Below are positions 37,282 through 48,806 of a stretch of DNA of 64,000 nucleotides, piece after piece. The stretch is from Lingula anatina (lineage: Eukaryota; Brachiopoda; Lingulata; Lingulida; Lingulidae): NCBI RefSeq assembly GCF_001039355.2, contig NW_019775069.1:834027-898026 (forward strand). The letters run 5' to 3'. The notes under the pieces are model-generated. The model ran no database searches, was not told where the DNA came from, and saw only the letters and a list, made by a program, of their open reading frames with translations. How positions within the stretch are numbered: position 1 is the stretch's first letter; every line of letters starts with the position of its first letter. A program made the translations under genes and the position numbers.

Positions 37282-39286
37282 TTTTATTTTATTTTGTTTT
37301 GTTTTATTTTATTTTATTTTATATTTTGCCCCCTTAAAGACTCATTCATTTATGTATAAGGAATATCAATGCCAGCAGCGGCCATGGATGCTCACCTAAA
37401 GCATGGATGACTTGGTCGGGCTATAACAACAGCAACAACAAGTAATAATGATATTTTTTCTATTTTAGAACCTGTCCCAGCCAAGGCTATAGAGAACCCC
37501 CATGCTGTAACCAGGCCCCATGCCACTCCTGATATGTTGATACGACAGGGCTCCTTCAGGGGCTTCTCCAAGCTGAATCAGTCCTCGCCCTTTAAAAGAC
37601 AGCTATCTCTACGCTTAAATGAACTGCCGTCAAATTTAGAACGTCACAGAGCCCTCTCTGTGGATTCTTCTGGCATGACAGAACAAGCTAATGGACCAGG
37701 TAGAGTGAATACTAGTGACCTATTTCAGAGATTGTAGATGTTAATGTTTGTAAACAAGACTTTTAGTCAATTATACAATGCAAACTTTGAGTATGATTTT
37801 ATTGAAAGATGCCAGTTTGCAAGAGTGTCACAGAGTGTCTGATACAGGCTTCTTTAAGTTTACAGCCTTGGGCATACTGTTTTTCCCTTCTTGTACGTGA
37901 GTTTTGTTAGAAAAAACAACTGGCAGTAATGCCTGATATACATCCAATTAGATAAGCTGTCAAGAGGATTGTTATTAGTGAAATGGGTTCCGTATTTGAG
38001 CTGTATATGCCAATCATCACACAAATGAGGAAGCACATTAAGGAATGTCTTCCTTTTGTTTCATCATAATTGCTGGGTTGAACCAGAATGGAAGATGTTT
38101 GAGTTTTAATATAATGAACCACACTGTAAAAATATACACCTGATTGTATCTCACAGGTGAAAGATTGTGCAGTTCATAAAGAGTTTCCTTATTTCAGAAC
38201 AGTAATTGGCTAATGTCTGATACTGTTTAAGGTCACAACAGTGACAATCATTTTTTTCTAACCAGTATTATCATAATGATAGTGATAACTCATGGGATAT
38301 TTTCCAGCAGCTCCAATCCCAGAAGTGTCTCCAGCCAAAGAGAATAATCCAGACTTTGCCATAGCGGCCATGTGCCAGCAGCTGACCCAGGGACTGACAG
38401 CACTGAACACAGAGGATCCATTTGCTGCCAATACAACATTTGAGTCGAATGCATTTACGCCTGCCAGTCCGGCCAATCAAGGTGAGGTTATAGGAAGAAT
38501 AGGTATATGATTCAAGAATAAAATCATTTATGATATAAAACCCATAGTCTTATGTTTTTATTATTTTGCCCATAATTTAATTCAGCAAGCAGGTTACTTT
38601 AAAATTCCAATAGCACAGCAAGATCTTGCTTTTATTTTCTATGAATATTAAATCTATATCTTGTGTGGCTCAAAATCCTGATTGTCCTCATTGCAGTTTT
38701 TACCACTCAAGTCCAGAGTCACCACCAACATCAGAGCCCTGTCCAGCCAGTGAGAGACGTGAACCCCTGGGACACCAGTGCTGGCAGCGACTCCTTCTGG
38801 CACCCCTCACCATCCCAACCTTTACATCAACCACAGCTACCTGTCTTTAATGGGGCCAGCCATGGACTTTTCCAACAACAACAACAACAGTCTTTTCATC
38901 AGGCTCCACATGGAGGGAGTTTACGGCCAGCATTAGGCCACATGCGAAGTCATTCCATTGATACAGGAGAGCTGACAATGTGGAACCAACAGCCAACAAG
39001 GAAGCCTACCCTGGCAGAGCTCTCACGCCAACACACCATACAAAACGGGACTATGAATACCACGTGGAGTTCCACATCCTCCTCCACTGCAGCATCTGGC
39101 AGCCATCCGTGGCAGACCAGTTCTTCTGTGACCACTAGTTCTGGGTACAGTTCACAACACCAGGCTTTTGATCCATTTGATGCTGCCTGGGCCGCCAAGT
39201 CTGTTAAAGGGAACAAATCGCCGACTAATCCATTTAAAACTAACCAGTCTGACAATGTACAGGCTTCATTCGAAGTGAAGTTATAA
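25374..39286 (+). CDS. numb: Numb, PTB-domain endocytic adaptor and Notch inhibitor
   Basis: Numb is segregated asymmetrically in dividing precursors and antagonises Notch through clathrin adaptors. Coding exons: 25374-25502, 29356-29430, 30638-30715 or 31095-31244 (alternatives), 35921-36061, 36615-36834, 37469-37699, 38308-38481, 38697-39286. Length is 545 or 569 residues depending on the alternative. The start is fixed by an in-frame TAA at 25362 in the same exon. Visible signatures: basic N-terminus ([11 protein letters not shown]) and [14 protein letters not shown] from [19 protein letters not shown] through [15 protein letters not shown] and [13 protein letters not shown] to [13 protein letters not shown]; two RQGSFR phospho-motifs and [23 protein letters not shown] (alpha-adaptin binding) and SPTNPF (EH-domain binding) near the end; C-terminus SFEVKL. 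All phases close. A Gln run lies at the exon 8 midpoint. Identity is certain. Confidence 0.97.
26161..26406. mobile_element. Foldback MITE, 246 bp
   Basis: The whole element is nearly an inverted repeat. AGACCATTCCCATAGAT at the left end pairs with ATCTGTGGGAATGCAGTCT at the right. Inner arms also pair: CTAAATTGCTGTCAAC with GACAGCAATTTAG, and CCCTGGGGAGT with ACCCCCAGGGAGT. No coding capacity; lies in a numb intron. Confidence 0.75.
26407..27420. mobile_element. Cluster of further foldback MITE copies and fragments
   Basis: About 26953-27150 is a second copy related to the 246-bp element (GATCGACCTAACTCCCTGGGG on the left, AATCTGTGGGAATGGGGTCT on the right). The segment 26440-26945 contains AAATATGGCTGGCCTACTTGAAAGC-type motifs shared with the element at 32889. 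The segment 27179-27400 begins GGCCCCATTCCCACAG and ends AATGGGGTCTAAC. The cluster looks like nested insertions; individual boundaries are approximate. Confidence 0.55.
27421..29355. other. numb intron sequence, nothing recognised
   Basis: AT-rich intron between the MITE cluster and the second coding exon. It contains an A-run at about 27860-27873 and a short (GA)n near 27983-27993. No credible exon or RNA gene. Confidence 0.6.
30638..30715 (+). CDS. numb: numb PTB alternative exon A (short form)
   Basis: A 78-bp exon, phase 0 at both ends, encoding 26 residues with the core [16 protein letters not shown]. It corresponds to the PTB strand region that is VLWVSADGLRVVDE in vertebrate Numb. 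Acceptor cttacag at 30631-30637, donor GTATGT at 30716. This form matches the length of fly Numb at this position. Confidence 0.8.
31095..31244 (+). CDS. numb: numb PTB alternative exon B (long basic form)
   Basis: A 150-bp exon, phase 0 at both ends, encoding 50 residues. It is homologous to exon A in its core ([16 protein letters not shown]) but begins with a basic segment ([16 protein letters not shown]) and has an added acidic/polar tail ([11 protein letters not shown]). Including both A and B would repeat a PTB strand, so mutually exclusive use is the sensible reading. Acceptor tttcag ends at 31094; donor GTAACA begins at 31245. The exon lies 379 bp after A. Confidence 0.8.
31245..32309. 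other. numb intron sequence, nothing recognised
   Basis: Between alternative exon B and the MITE group. Contains ACACAC/ATACAC-rich stretches at about 31848-31876. No exon with proper splice sites. Confidence 0.55.
32310..32565. mobile_element. Foldback element, about 256 bp, separate family
   Basis: The left arm ACGATAATGGCACGATCATT (from 32310) is the inverted counterpart of AATGATCATGCCATTACGAC (to 32565). Pairing continues inward through AACCGGGAAAAATT versus AATTTTCTGGTT. No shared ends with the AGACC family nearby. Confidence 0.6.
32642..32885. mobile_element. Foldback MITE, 244 bp, AGACCGCATTC termini
   Basis: About 60 bp at each end form an inverted repeat: AGACCGCATTCACAACGAG, GCCAGGCTTTACAAATCC and GGGACTAAATATGGCGG on the left, each matched in reverse on the right, ending GAATGCGGTCT. 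Same length class and end motif as the 26161 element. It lies in the numb intron before exon 35921. Confidence 0.85.
32889..33081. mobile_element. Degenerate foldback MITE adjacent to the 244-bp copy
   Basis: About 70-bp arms pair imperfectly: AAATATGGCCTGCTCACTT and CCTAATCCCCTGATAGTCT on the left match AAGGGGATAAGGCAGCTTGC and GGTCAGCCATATTTA on the right. It starts four bases after the previous element ends, suggesting a tandem or nested insertion. Confidence 0.65.
33082..35920. other. numb intron sequence, nothing recognised
   Basis: AT-rich intron with a T-run at about 33150-33161 and TATT-rich repeats at 34300-34346. Small frames show no family resemblance. Confidence 0.55.
37239..37323. 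repeat. (TTTA)n / (TTTTA)n microsatellite
   Basis: A run of tetranucleotide then pentanucleotide T/A repeats, with an interrupting G at two points, in the intron between numb exons 36615-36834 and 37469-37699. Confidence 0.95.
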
Positions 39287-41560
39287 AAACCCCCGAACAA
39301 GAAAAAGTTATAGGAAATTTTGTATTATACATTGTAGTATTTTTTGATGACTATTGTCTGGGGGCTAGATCATGATATTGAAGTTTGTCTGTGTGGCTAG
39401 AATTTGAAGCTGTTATGTTGTGAATATGCTGGAGAAATGTAGAATTCATACTGTGGGGTACTGCTTCAATCTAGTACAAGAAAGGTCAAAGCTTGCTTTA
39501 TTTTTTACTCTTTTTATATTTGGCTATTGTCAGTCCAAAGTCCTTTTCCCTTGGTTTCTGGTCACCATCAGCTGTCTGTACATACAAGTATGTAATGGGT
39601 GGTTGGGTTCTAGATTGCTATACTGGAGTGAATGGCTTTCTTTGCATATCAGACTAACCACCAAAAACTGTACATATCAGTTTTGAAAAACTTAAGTAGT
39701 TCATACAAAAATATCTTTATTTTATTACATAACAGCATCAGTCGTACGTTTTTGCATGTTTGTGTGTAAAACTGCAGTGGAAGTTGAAGACCTGTTTTTC
39801 ACATGATTTAGGCCTTTGAGGATGAGAATTCATTTAAATGGCAGTGAAATGGGATTAATTCAAGGGTGACTTTTTAATGTGGCAGAACTGCTGTATTGAA
39901 CCAAGTGGATGTCCAATAGATATGAAAATGATATGCCTGATGTTAGATAGGTTGTTGTTTTCACCCTGGTTTTTAAAACATTCGGTATGTTTCAACAAAA
40001 GGTCACCTAATTACTGAAGGACAGGCAGGAGGGAAACATTTGCTGTTCTTGTGTGTTTGTCTTGAAGAAGAGATGTGAGTTTTTGTAATTTACGGTACTT
40101 GAGCTGAACAAGTTGTTAATCCTTTTATTTACTGACATTTTTGCTGATATTTTTAAGGAAAAGCTGATAATGAATTTTATTGAGGAACATTAATCACCGA
40201 TAAGGTGACCGATATTTAACTTCATTCATTATGGTGATATATTGGAGGTCGGTTAGCTTGAACTAATAAAAACATGATATAGATTCGGGTAATTAGTACC
40301 TCAAGAATGCATAAACATTGTATGGATGTTTGAAGAAGTACTGTGTCTTGGCATATATAATAATGATTGTATGACTTTACTGTTAAATGCCCCCTTCCAT
40401 CCTAACAATTGTGATTACAGAATGGGAAAGGCAGGTGAATTTTTAAGTTCATAAATGCATAATTTCAGTTACTATAACATAAAACTATATTAAATGTGCA
40501 TCATGTCAGATCAATACCAGGTGCACTGGTGTGTGAATTGATATTTATACATTATATGTTTGATGTTATATCTTGGTGCCAGATTATCTGATTAAGTTGA
40601 TTGATTGCAGAAAAAGAAAAAAAAAGACTGTGAAACATAAAAAGATTCAGGGTGAATAGTAATCGGTGAAGAAAAATGAATGTTTTCAGTTTTTGTGCAG
40701 TTGTTAAATGCAAGACCTGAATTTGCATATGTTGAGAAAATCTATTTTCATTAAGCTTTAGTATTACACAGCTTCAATAATACATGTATACTTACACTTT
40801 TATTTTATTTTATAACGAGTCACCTATCATATAACCTACCTTATAATTTTATTTAGCTTGTTTTTATTAGCCATATCTAAGAGGCGCAGAAACCTAGGAG
40901 GATGCCTTGTGATTTTAATTGCAATAGCAAGCCAGTTGTTTTGATGTGGTTTTATGGCAACTGCATTAATATCAGTGGTTCTTCAGAAACAACATAGCAG
41001 TTCTTACCTTACACATTCCTTCCAAGTTTGACTGTGGTGTCCAATGAGTTTCCATATCATAGTTTTGTCTCCTGGCGATTTGCACATGAGCATAAAATGT
41101 TTTAAGATGTATTTTGTAGGGTAAATTTGGAATAATACAACACGCAGGTTTTTGTGTGGAAAGCCCACAATATCCGTAATACACACATCACAATTCAAAT
41201 GTCTGTGGATTCTGTTATTAAGGTTGACAAAGAATCAAAAGGTAGTATTACAGGAATTTTTACAACATGGGTTCTTGTTATTTATAAAGAGATAATTTAA
41301 AGATACTTATGCTTTGAATGTCTGGACAAGATTGAATTTTTCATCTAGCTTGTAGATATTTACTAGTTATATTCTAAATTTAGTTATGTATGTATTATTA
41401 ATAGTAATATATAATATGTTGACTACTTGAAATACACCTTGTAAAAAGTATTGCACTGGTTGTTAGGACAAATTCAGAATCTGGCGGTACTGTTGAACTT
41501 GTACATTTTGTACCTACACCAGTCTTTTTAAATAAAACAAGTCATGGCTCTATTTTTTTG
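39287..41560 (+). other. numb: 3'UTR of numb
   Basis: No coding potential on the plus strand. AATAAA at 41531-41536 is followed by a T/G-rich run (ctatttttttgtcatgg) and is the most likely distal polyadenylation site. A second AATAAA near 40265 could give a shorter 3'UTR. Confidence 0.65.
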
Positions 41561-41689
41561 TCATGGTTTTTATTATATACAGACATGGTATGTTCTTGTA
41601 ATTGTTCTGATTGCTGTGTTTGTCTGTGTTGTCTTTGGAACTGATGCTGTCCAATATGTCTATTGTTCTTTGTAGAGAGCCTTTGGGAT

Positions 41690-41862
41690 CATTCAGAATA
41701 GAACATCCGAGTATCAACTGATCCAAGGATCAAATATGGTGAAAGGAAGACTGCTTAATCCTGTAATGGTCTCTCTGCCTCTCACACACCCCCACGTCTG
41801 GTCGAATGGAGCTGATATTAAATTACTGTGCCCCTGCAGGGACATTCTATTCTGAGTGGCCC
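41690..41862. mobile_element. Truncated MITE remnant between numb and SPATA17
   Basis: Shares ATCAAATATGGTGAAAG and GGTCTCTCTGCCTCTCACAC with the 32642 element (ACTAAATATGGCGG, AGTCTCTCCGCCTCTCACAC). It is flanked by ATCATTCAGAATAG on the left and CTATTCTGAGTGGCCC on the right, which are partly inverted. It lies in the gap between two convergent 3' ends. Confidence 0.5.
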
Positions 41863-42015
41863 CTCTGTTCTATAAAATGTCTTGAGCACATCCACTGGCA
41901 TTATCATCTAACCAGAAAGTGGTTTACATCTTTGTAAATATTGATATTGATCACTATTAATCAGTTTTCAGCATATTGGGTTACAGTTTTTGTGCATCAC
42001 AACAATTAAGCAGTT

Positions 42016-42659
42016 ATGCTGTTGAACAGATTTATTTACAATGATGGTCACTTTTTACATATATTATGTACACATAAATATATATACACAAAATGCCAGA
42101 AATGTATTTCAGACTGTAAAAATTCATTTACAGATGGGGTTTTAACTGGCATTTTCATGGTGGCAGCAATCTTACCATACACAGGGAAGATATTCCTCCA
42201 AATATTTACAATGAACTCCAACTAGGACTCCTTTTCACCAATGTAAACAAGGCCAGGATTGTTAGTCAGTATTACAGTCCATGCAAATTCATAGGACCTC
42301 TAATGCTGCAAATACAAACTTAACTAAGTTACTAATATTTTAAATTTCACTCCGAATTCTCAATATTCAAAATCCAAAAGAGGCATGTAATGTTCCTTGT
42401 TTACTCCCACCCCTCCCACCTGTAATCAAATATTTCTCTGACATGATCAAAATGGACAGTGCCAAAAGGCTGAACTAAATGGATTTCTGTATGTCCATGC
42501 TAAATGATATGGATTATTATTGATATCAAACAGTTCACTGTATGGTTCATTCTTTTTCTCCACTGCAGCACCAAATATAATACAAACAGTTTGCAGATTG
42601 TTGTTTTCTCTGTCTTCAGTCTAAGTTGAAAGGTATCCCATATTCCTACTCCAGGCAAG
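42016..42659 (-). other. SPATA17: 3'UTR and poly(A) signal of SPATA17
   Basis: AATAAA on the minus strand (TTTATT at 42033-42038) lies about 620 bp after the stop. Transcription would end about 470 bp from the numb poly(A) signal. Confidence 0.5.
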
Positions 42660-45600
42660 TTATACTTGTCCTTGGGAATAAGTGTCATTTAGCTTCTCAA
42701 AGATGGGAATGGGTGGCACAAGAGTTTTCATAGGCTAAAAGAAAAATAAATATTTGGTAACAACTTTGTCAACTTGTTACTAAAACACGTTTGCAATATA
42801 AACTTCAAAGCTAATCGTCATTACACAAAGTTATAAATTACAGCCAGTGTTAGATCTTTTTACTATTCCTCATAACTCACCTGTTTAGAAATGTGTTTGT
42901 CAACTTGTTCCTCTACAAAATACTTGGTGCCATATGGTAGGTGGCCATACTGTGAGGTGGTGTGCAGCAATGATTCATAAGGACGATGTCTCTTAGAGAA
43001 GGGTACAAATCTGTAAATAATTTAAACATAGTGAAACACTCCACAAAACAAAACAATGAATGTATTACAATGACAGTTATAACTCTATCAGTGAAACAAA
43101 CTAAAAAGGATCTAAACTGTTAAGAAAAAGCAAATATTATATAATTATATATAGAAAAAAGTAAAACTTTAATGAACACTTACAAGTTATCATTTATTCT
43201 CCCTATCCATTCATCCTGCTTCATTTTTTCTCTTGCCTTTTCTAGAGAAGTGAAATCTGTGGCTACTCTCAGGGAAGGCTGGAAAGGTTTGTAGCGCTGT
43301 TTCTGAACCTCACCTGGGTCTCGGAAAGGTCCCTAGAATTAAACCATAAGGTTGTCACTATCTTCTTCAAAAATAAAAATTTTACCAACATAAAAACATG
43401 ATAATGGAAAATTTCTTTCCTGAAATCTAAGGATTGTTATATATGTTTTTTTTCTAGTGCTTCACTTAATAACAACAAGAATTGTTGAAAGAATATTAAA
43501 AATAATACTGAATATCATTTTAATAGCACTCCCTTTGTATTAAATCTATTATAAATATATTTTGTTTACAATTAAGAAAACTCACCTGTGGTTTCTCTCC
43601 AATAGGAGGTAAAGGTTTTGGACCCAAATGTGTATAACTTTTACAAGTAGGGTCAAATGGTTCTTGTTTTGGCACAACTTTCTTGTGACTTCGCGGCCTG
43701 GCATTCTGCAAAATATACTCTCTTTCCTCTGGAAACCTATTGAGAATAAATAAATTAATAAATACTACAATGAACCACATAAGATAAACATAGTGTTTTC
43801 TGTAGGATGCTTTTCTCCAATCTACTAATGACATTCATAAATCATTTAAGTAAATTTTAACCAAATAACAATTCAAAGAGTTTTAAAATTTGGAATCAAT
43901 TTTAAATAAAAATAAAACTATAAAACAAAAAATACTCACGGATAAAAAGGTGAATTATAAATCCCTGGCATGACCTCAGTGCTTCGTAAGTAATGATTCT
44001 TGCTGGCCCATTCCTGTAGTCTCCTTCTCACTTCTTCCTCTGAGTGCTTCATTCTTTCAATGGCCTGTTGTTCTGCATACTCCGACAATTCTTGTCTGTC
44101 ATGAAAAATAATTGGATTTTTATTAAATGTTTTAGATAACATCCTTTTTAAAGTGCTGGTTTAATATTTTAACATTATTGCTCAAGTAAGATAAATGATG
44201 CAAGTAGAAGCTGGGACAAAAAAAGGAAACAGAAGCATGGTTACCTTATGACTTGATTCTTTGTCTGCAATCCTTCAAGATATCTCTTTCTGCTGTAGTA
44301 GTTGAAGATATATTTTCTTGTATAATAGGCCCTCCAAATTTTCTGAATCTTAAAACAGAAGAAAGTCATCTTAATCTGCCTCATACTTAATATTCACTTT
44401 ATAATTAAAAAGTACAAATTTAATTTTCTGGAACTTAAAATAAGTTTTTAAAAAGTAACTATCATAACCATTTAAATCTAAAATACAGATCAACCATCAA
44501 GTATATCAATGCAAATGAAAAGTGCATTATCTAAAATAATCATATTATCTTTCAAAACTCCTAGCTTTTTGCTTACCTTCACAGCCATCTCATTGTAATG
44601 ATTCATCTTCATAATGAAAACTTTATTCTGCAAAAGAAAAATAAAATAAATCACACATTACTCAAGAAAATCACAAATAAAAAAAAATCCAAAAAATTTG
44701 TTTAAATAAATTTTCTGACTACATTTAAATTTCCTTTGAATCAGTATTGCAAAAAGAAAAAAAGTACATATATATTAAACAATTAAGAAAAATTTTTGCG
44801 ATAAAATACAAGGTATATTCCCATTTCTCTTCCAGTGATGTTGTAAAATATAAAATGAGTTATTTATTCAATTTATAATATTTTGATGACAACACCCACC
44901 TTAACATATACTCTGTAGTGTTTCCTTCCCAGAAATCCCCTCCATCGTTTTTGAATAACTATTGCACAGTCATTCAAATACCTAGATTCAATAAAATCAG
45001 AATATTGTAACACTTCAGAAAATCACTGTCCTTTTTTAATTATTTAATTATTATGACCATCAAACTAATTTTTTCCTGTAATTTTTATTCATGTCATAAT
45101 TCAAATTTAATTTTTATCATTATCATTCAAGTGATATTAAACTATTTTTTATATCATTTCTTTTTTTTTTCTATTTGCTAGATCTAAACCAAAACCTAAT
45201 ATTCATGGTTTTTTTTTTTTTTTTTTTTTTTTACATTATAAGTGACCATTTATGTTCATTTACCTTAAATATGCTCTTGCCTTTTGACCTCTGTACCATG
45301 CCTGGATTTTGATAATTGACTGAAACTCTTTTTGTCTTTCTTCTTCGGCTTTACTGCAAGACACAAATCAACAATCTGCGAAACATTTTTAACAATTAAC
45401 TGGTTTGTCACAAAAAACTTTATATCACAAAGTTCAGAGTATGAAAAAGAGGACCTGTGGAGGCCTGTGTCATAAAATCCTTGTAAGTAACCATATGTAA
45501 GTAACAGTGTATAAAATGTATACGTGTTATTGAAAAATAATGGTTTGATGGATTGCACAGTGACGATGGAATGTCTGTACACTTGTACATACTGGATCAG

Positions 45601-46107
45601 CAATTTCAGTTAATTCATTGTTTTCTTTATTAATATTTGAAACAAAACCAATGTTAAACGATGGGATTTAAGATTCTAAGATACACTCTATTGCTACATG
45701 TACATGTACATGTAGCTATTTAAAAGCAGTATGGCTTTGAGTATCCAATGTAATATTTAGATACAGAACAATGATGAATATAATAAAAAATACACATATA
45801 AACAGTTCAGGGTATCAAATACAGTTGTCTTACTGAGCAGAACTGTTTTGTTCATGGGGTAGATATATAGATCAAGTTCTTGAACAAAATATTTTGACGT
45901 TGCACCTACTGACAACGCCACAGGTCAGGATCCAACTTTCATTTTCAGTTAAATGAAAAACAAAATAAAATTTCCACTAAAAGAGTTGCATACAGCACCA
46001 AGAAAATAGGACATTAATCTCCAAAAATAATTCACTCACTTGTTGTTATCGTAGCAATCCTGTAAAATTGGATCCACTCTCTCCATCAATTTAATCATGG
46101 TCGCCAT
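42660..46107 (-). CDS. SPATA17: SPATA17, three-IQ-motif ciliary/sperm protein
   Basis: Minus-strand exons: 46107-46040, 45353-45264, 44981-44900, 44627-44577, 44348-44245, 44095-43940, 43736-43586, 43332-43184, 43010-42881, 42734-42660. All phases close to 351 residues; human SPATA17 is about 360. The start has an in-frame TAG four codons upstream. Three IQ motifs (calmodulin/light-chain binding) occur in order: IIKIQAWYRGQKARAYLR, AIVIQKRWRGFLGRKHYR and AVKIQKIWRAYYTRKY. Then come an acidic coiled-coil-like stretch, MPGIYNSPFYP, GPFRDPGEVQKQRYKPFQPSL, and the late INDNLFVPFSKRH / SQYGHLPY region, all in the order known for SPATA17. The protein is linked to sperm and motile-cilia axonemes in vertebrates; its exact role is poorly defined. 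Convergent with numb, divergent from the gene at 46436. Confidence 0.95.
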
Positions 46108-46435
46108 TTTGAAACACTATTTACCCCGGTGGTCTCTAACTGACGTCACACATGTACGGAAGGCATTTGATCAAAAATCATTTGTAATAAGATCTTTAAT
46201 GTTTTATCTTCATTTTGCCATGAATATTACCAGCCTCTGTAAACGATGACAATAATTACACTGTACATCTTGTAAAAAGTACCAAAACTATGTTCTCTTA
46301 ATTGACCTTGACCTCTATCCTTAGCAACCCCAAACAGTATGGCGGTAAAGGTACACATGTACACGCTATTCAAACAGTGATCGCGAAGCGGTCGTTTGTG
46401 TACCTGTAGTTACTAGTAGGAGCAGTAGATTAGAG
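46108..46435. promoter_or_regulatory. Bidirectional promoter between SPATA17 and the 46436 gene
   Basis: The two start codons are 328 bp apart on opposite strands. A full CRE palindrome TGACGTCA lies at 46141-46148. An X-box-like RFX site, ATCCTTAGCAAC (GTTGCTAAGGAT on the minus strand), lies at 46317-46328. TATGGCGG (YY1-like) lies at 46338-46345, and a second ATGGCG overlaps the SPATA17 start. RFX sites are a hallmark of ciliary gene promoters. No TATA box seen. Confidence 0.65.
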
Positions 46436-48806
46436 ATGACGGCTTATATGCCACCAATTTCGAGGAAAAAAAGGGTGGAGGCGAAGTTTGAGTAAGTACA
46501 TATATATTTTAACATTTGTAGAATTATTGTATTTATTTATACAGTACATAGCAGTATGTTATTGTTATCTTAATGCTTTACGTCCATAAATAATAATGAT
46601 ATAATTCTTTGTTAATCACAATGGCTGGGCAATAGGTATATAATATAGCCAATATGAAACAGGTGGATTACAATAAATATAGAACCACATTATTTAGATA
46701 ACAATTTATTTGTAAGTAATCTGTATACTTTCAGCTAAATGTATAGCCTTAAAACAAAAGCAGCAGTTTGTTGGCATCATGGATATTATTTAAACATGAG
46801 GATGCCACCTTGTATATATATGTTGCCAAAAATCAAAAGCAGCTATTTGATGAAAACAGATAGCTGCATTTGCTTTCATGTGAGACTAATATTTAATTTT
46901 CTCATGGTTATTAATTACAATACGAGGTATTCACAGGTATTCATTATATCTTTTGAATGATATGAATTTATTGTAGGGCAGATAAAAACGTTCTTTTTTT
47001 AATGTAATGCTTATTCTTTAATATATATTTTTTCTTTGGGCCAGAATTTTAGGTTTTTTTCTTTAGGCCAGAATTTAAGTTTATTTGATTGCTTGACAGG
47101 TCCCTTTAGTTTAAAGGATAATTTTTTGAGTCTTAGCAATACATCGCACATGAGATTTATACATTACCAGTACTATATAGCACTTAAAGACTATGTCAGA
47201 AATTATTTGGATAATGATTCCTGTTACCATGTATAAAGGCATATTAATTCAGCACCTGATATACCTGTAACTGAAACCTAGTTGGGTGAATACACAAACA
47301 CGACGCCAAACAATTGAGTAAACTACACAAACATGCTTTATATTGTTAAGAAAATAATAACTTTTCAGAGGCACATACACCCCACTAGGTAAATATAAAT
47401 ATCTTAAGTATTTGAATAGTCTGAGTGTTTGCATAGGTTTTATTTTCTAATGAAATGCAATTTCTACATAATGTTCATTCTTCTATTTGCAGCCCGAACA
47501 CTTTTCGCATTTTTGGCGATAAAGGAGTCACACGGCAACAACCTGAGCCTGTTTATCCAGAAATATCACAATACCATGTTGACTATGATGGGATATGGGC
47601 ACCTCCAGCCATACCAAGGCCAGTGCCCGATTACAGAATAAACAGGCCGCATGGACTCAGTGCCAGCTTTCTGAGGCATAATTGCAGATTTCTGAATGAG
47701 CCCATATGTAATGTTACCACACAGAATGTTCATGATGTACAACATGAATGGTACCCTGGTATGCCAGATCCTGTGGAATCTGCATCCCCAAGAAGAACAT
47801 TGGATACAACATTTAGATATGACTATAACAAACTTGACATCAAAAACCCTGGACTTACAAGGCATGGATGTAATCCTAACACCAGTGCAGCTCTTGGCAT
47901 AGGTATTTAAAATATGTGATTTGATTTGTAAAAAAAAGTTTTTTAATTTTTTTAATTTTTTTTTTTTTTTAATAAATGAAGAAATATTATTGTTGTAGTG
48001 TGTTAAACATTCTTTTAGTATTTTAAGTTGTATTACAGCTTCCTATCCACATGAAATAACATATGTTCTGTCATGCTAAATGCACTTTTGCTCCTTTGCA
48101 GTGCCAGTCAACCCACTTCCAGAGAAAAATGGCTCCCATAGATTTTGGAAAGAAAGGATTTCATATGAGCATCAATATAATTCCAGAAAGGATCCGAACT
48201 ATCCCATAAGAGCAAAGGTAAAATATAATATGTATTAACATCAATAAGTATTAAAATAAGAAATTTTGAAATTGTATCAAGGATTACCTTGTGCTCCAGT
48301 TGTCTGAAAAAGCAATTGCGCTTTATTGGTCAATATACAATTATGTATGAGTCTTCCCTGCAAAATTTGAGAGGTCAAATGCAAAGAAAATAATCGCACC
48401 ATCTGTTTCCTTATAGCGCCATGGCAGTTTTGTGTGGGACAGCATTCCAACAGAGGTTGCAGTGAAATATGCCAATCGACCTGGCTACTCAGCCAGTAGT
48501 CCAGTCTATGTCCCCTCCCTCCTTACCAACGAGATGCGTCGTGAGATGACCATGCCAGCAAACTTGAAAATGGGTCAGTGCAATGGTTCCGCAGGGAGCA
48601 GAAATGGTAGTGCCAAATCACGAAGAAGCAGCGTTGGAAGTAAAAGTGCTGAGAAACAGAAGCAAGGAAAAGACAATGCTATAACTAACACTGTACATAA
48701 AGAAACTTCAGCACAGAGGATTGAAGTAAAACCAAGCACAGGAAAAAGAAAACAAGAAGAACCAGAAGAGAAATTAGATGGCATCCGTAACTTGGATTCT
48801 TCATAA
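46436..48806 (+). CDS. Unrecognised 323-residue protein, candidate axonemal protein
   Basis: Exons 46436-46491, 47493-47902, 48102-48217 and 48417-48806, with phases 2, 1 and 0 closing correctly. I cannot name the family. The N-terminal 280 residues are rich in Tyr, Pro, Arg, His and Trp in short repeated-looking phrases (FRIFGDKG, HVDYDGIWAPP, RHGCNPNTSAALGI, RFWKERISYEHQYNSRKDPN, RHGSFVWDSIP). This style is common among microtubule inner and other axonemal proteins. The last about 100 residues are a Ser/Lys-rich disordered tail (SRRSSVGSKSAEKQKQGK). There is no signal peptide, membrane segment or enzyme motif. Head-to-head pairing with SPATA17 and the shared X-box support a ciliary or sperm role, which is inference. 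Confidence 0.85.
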
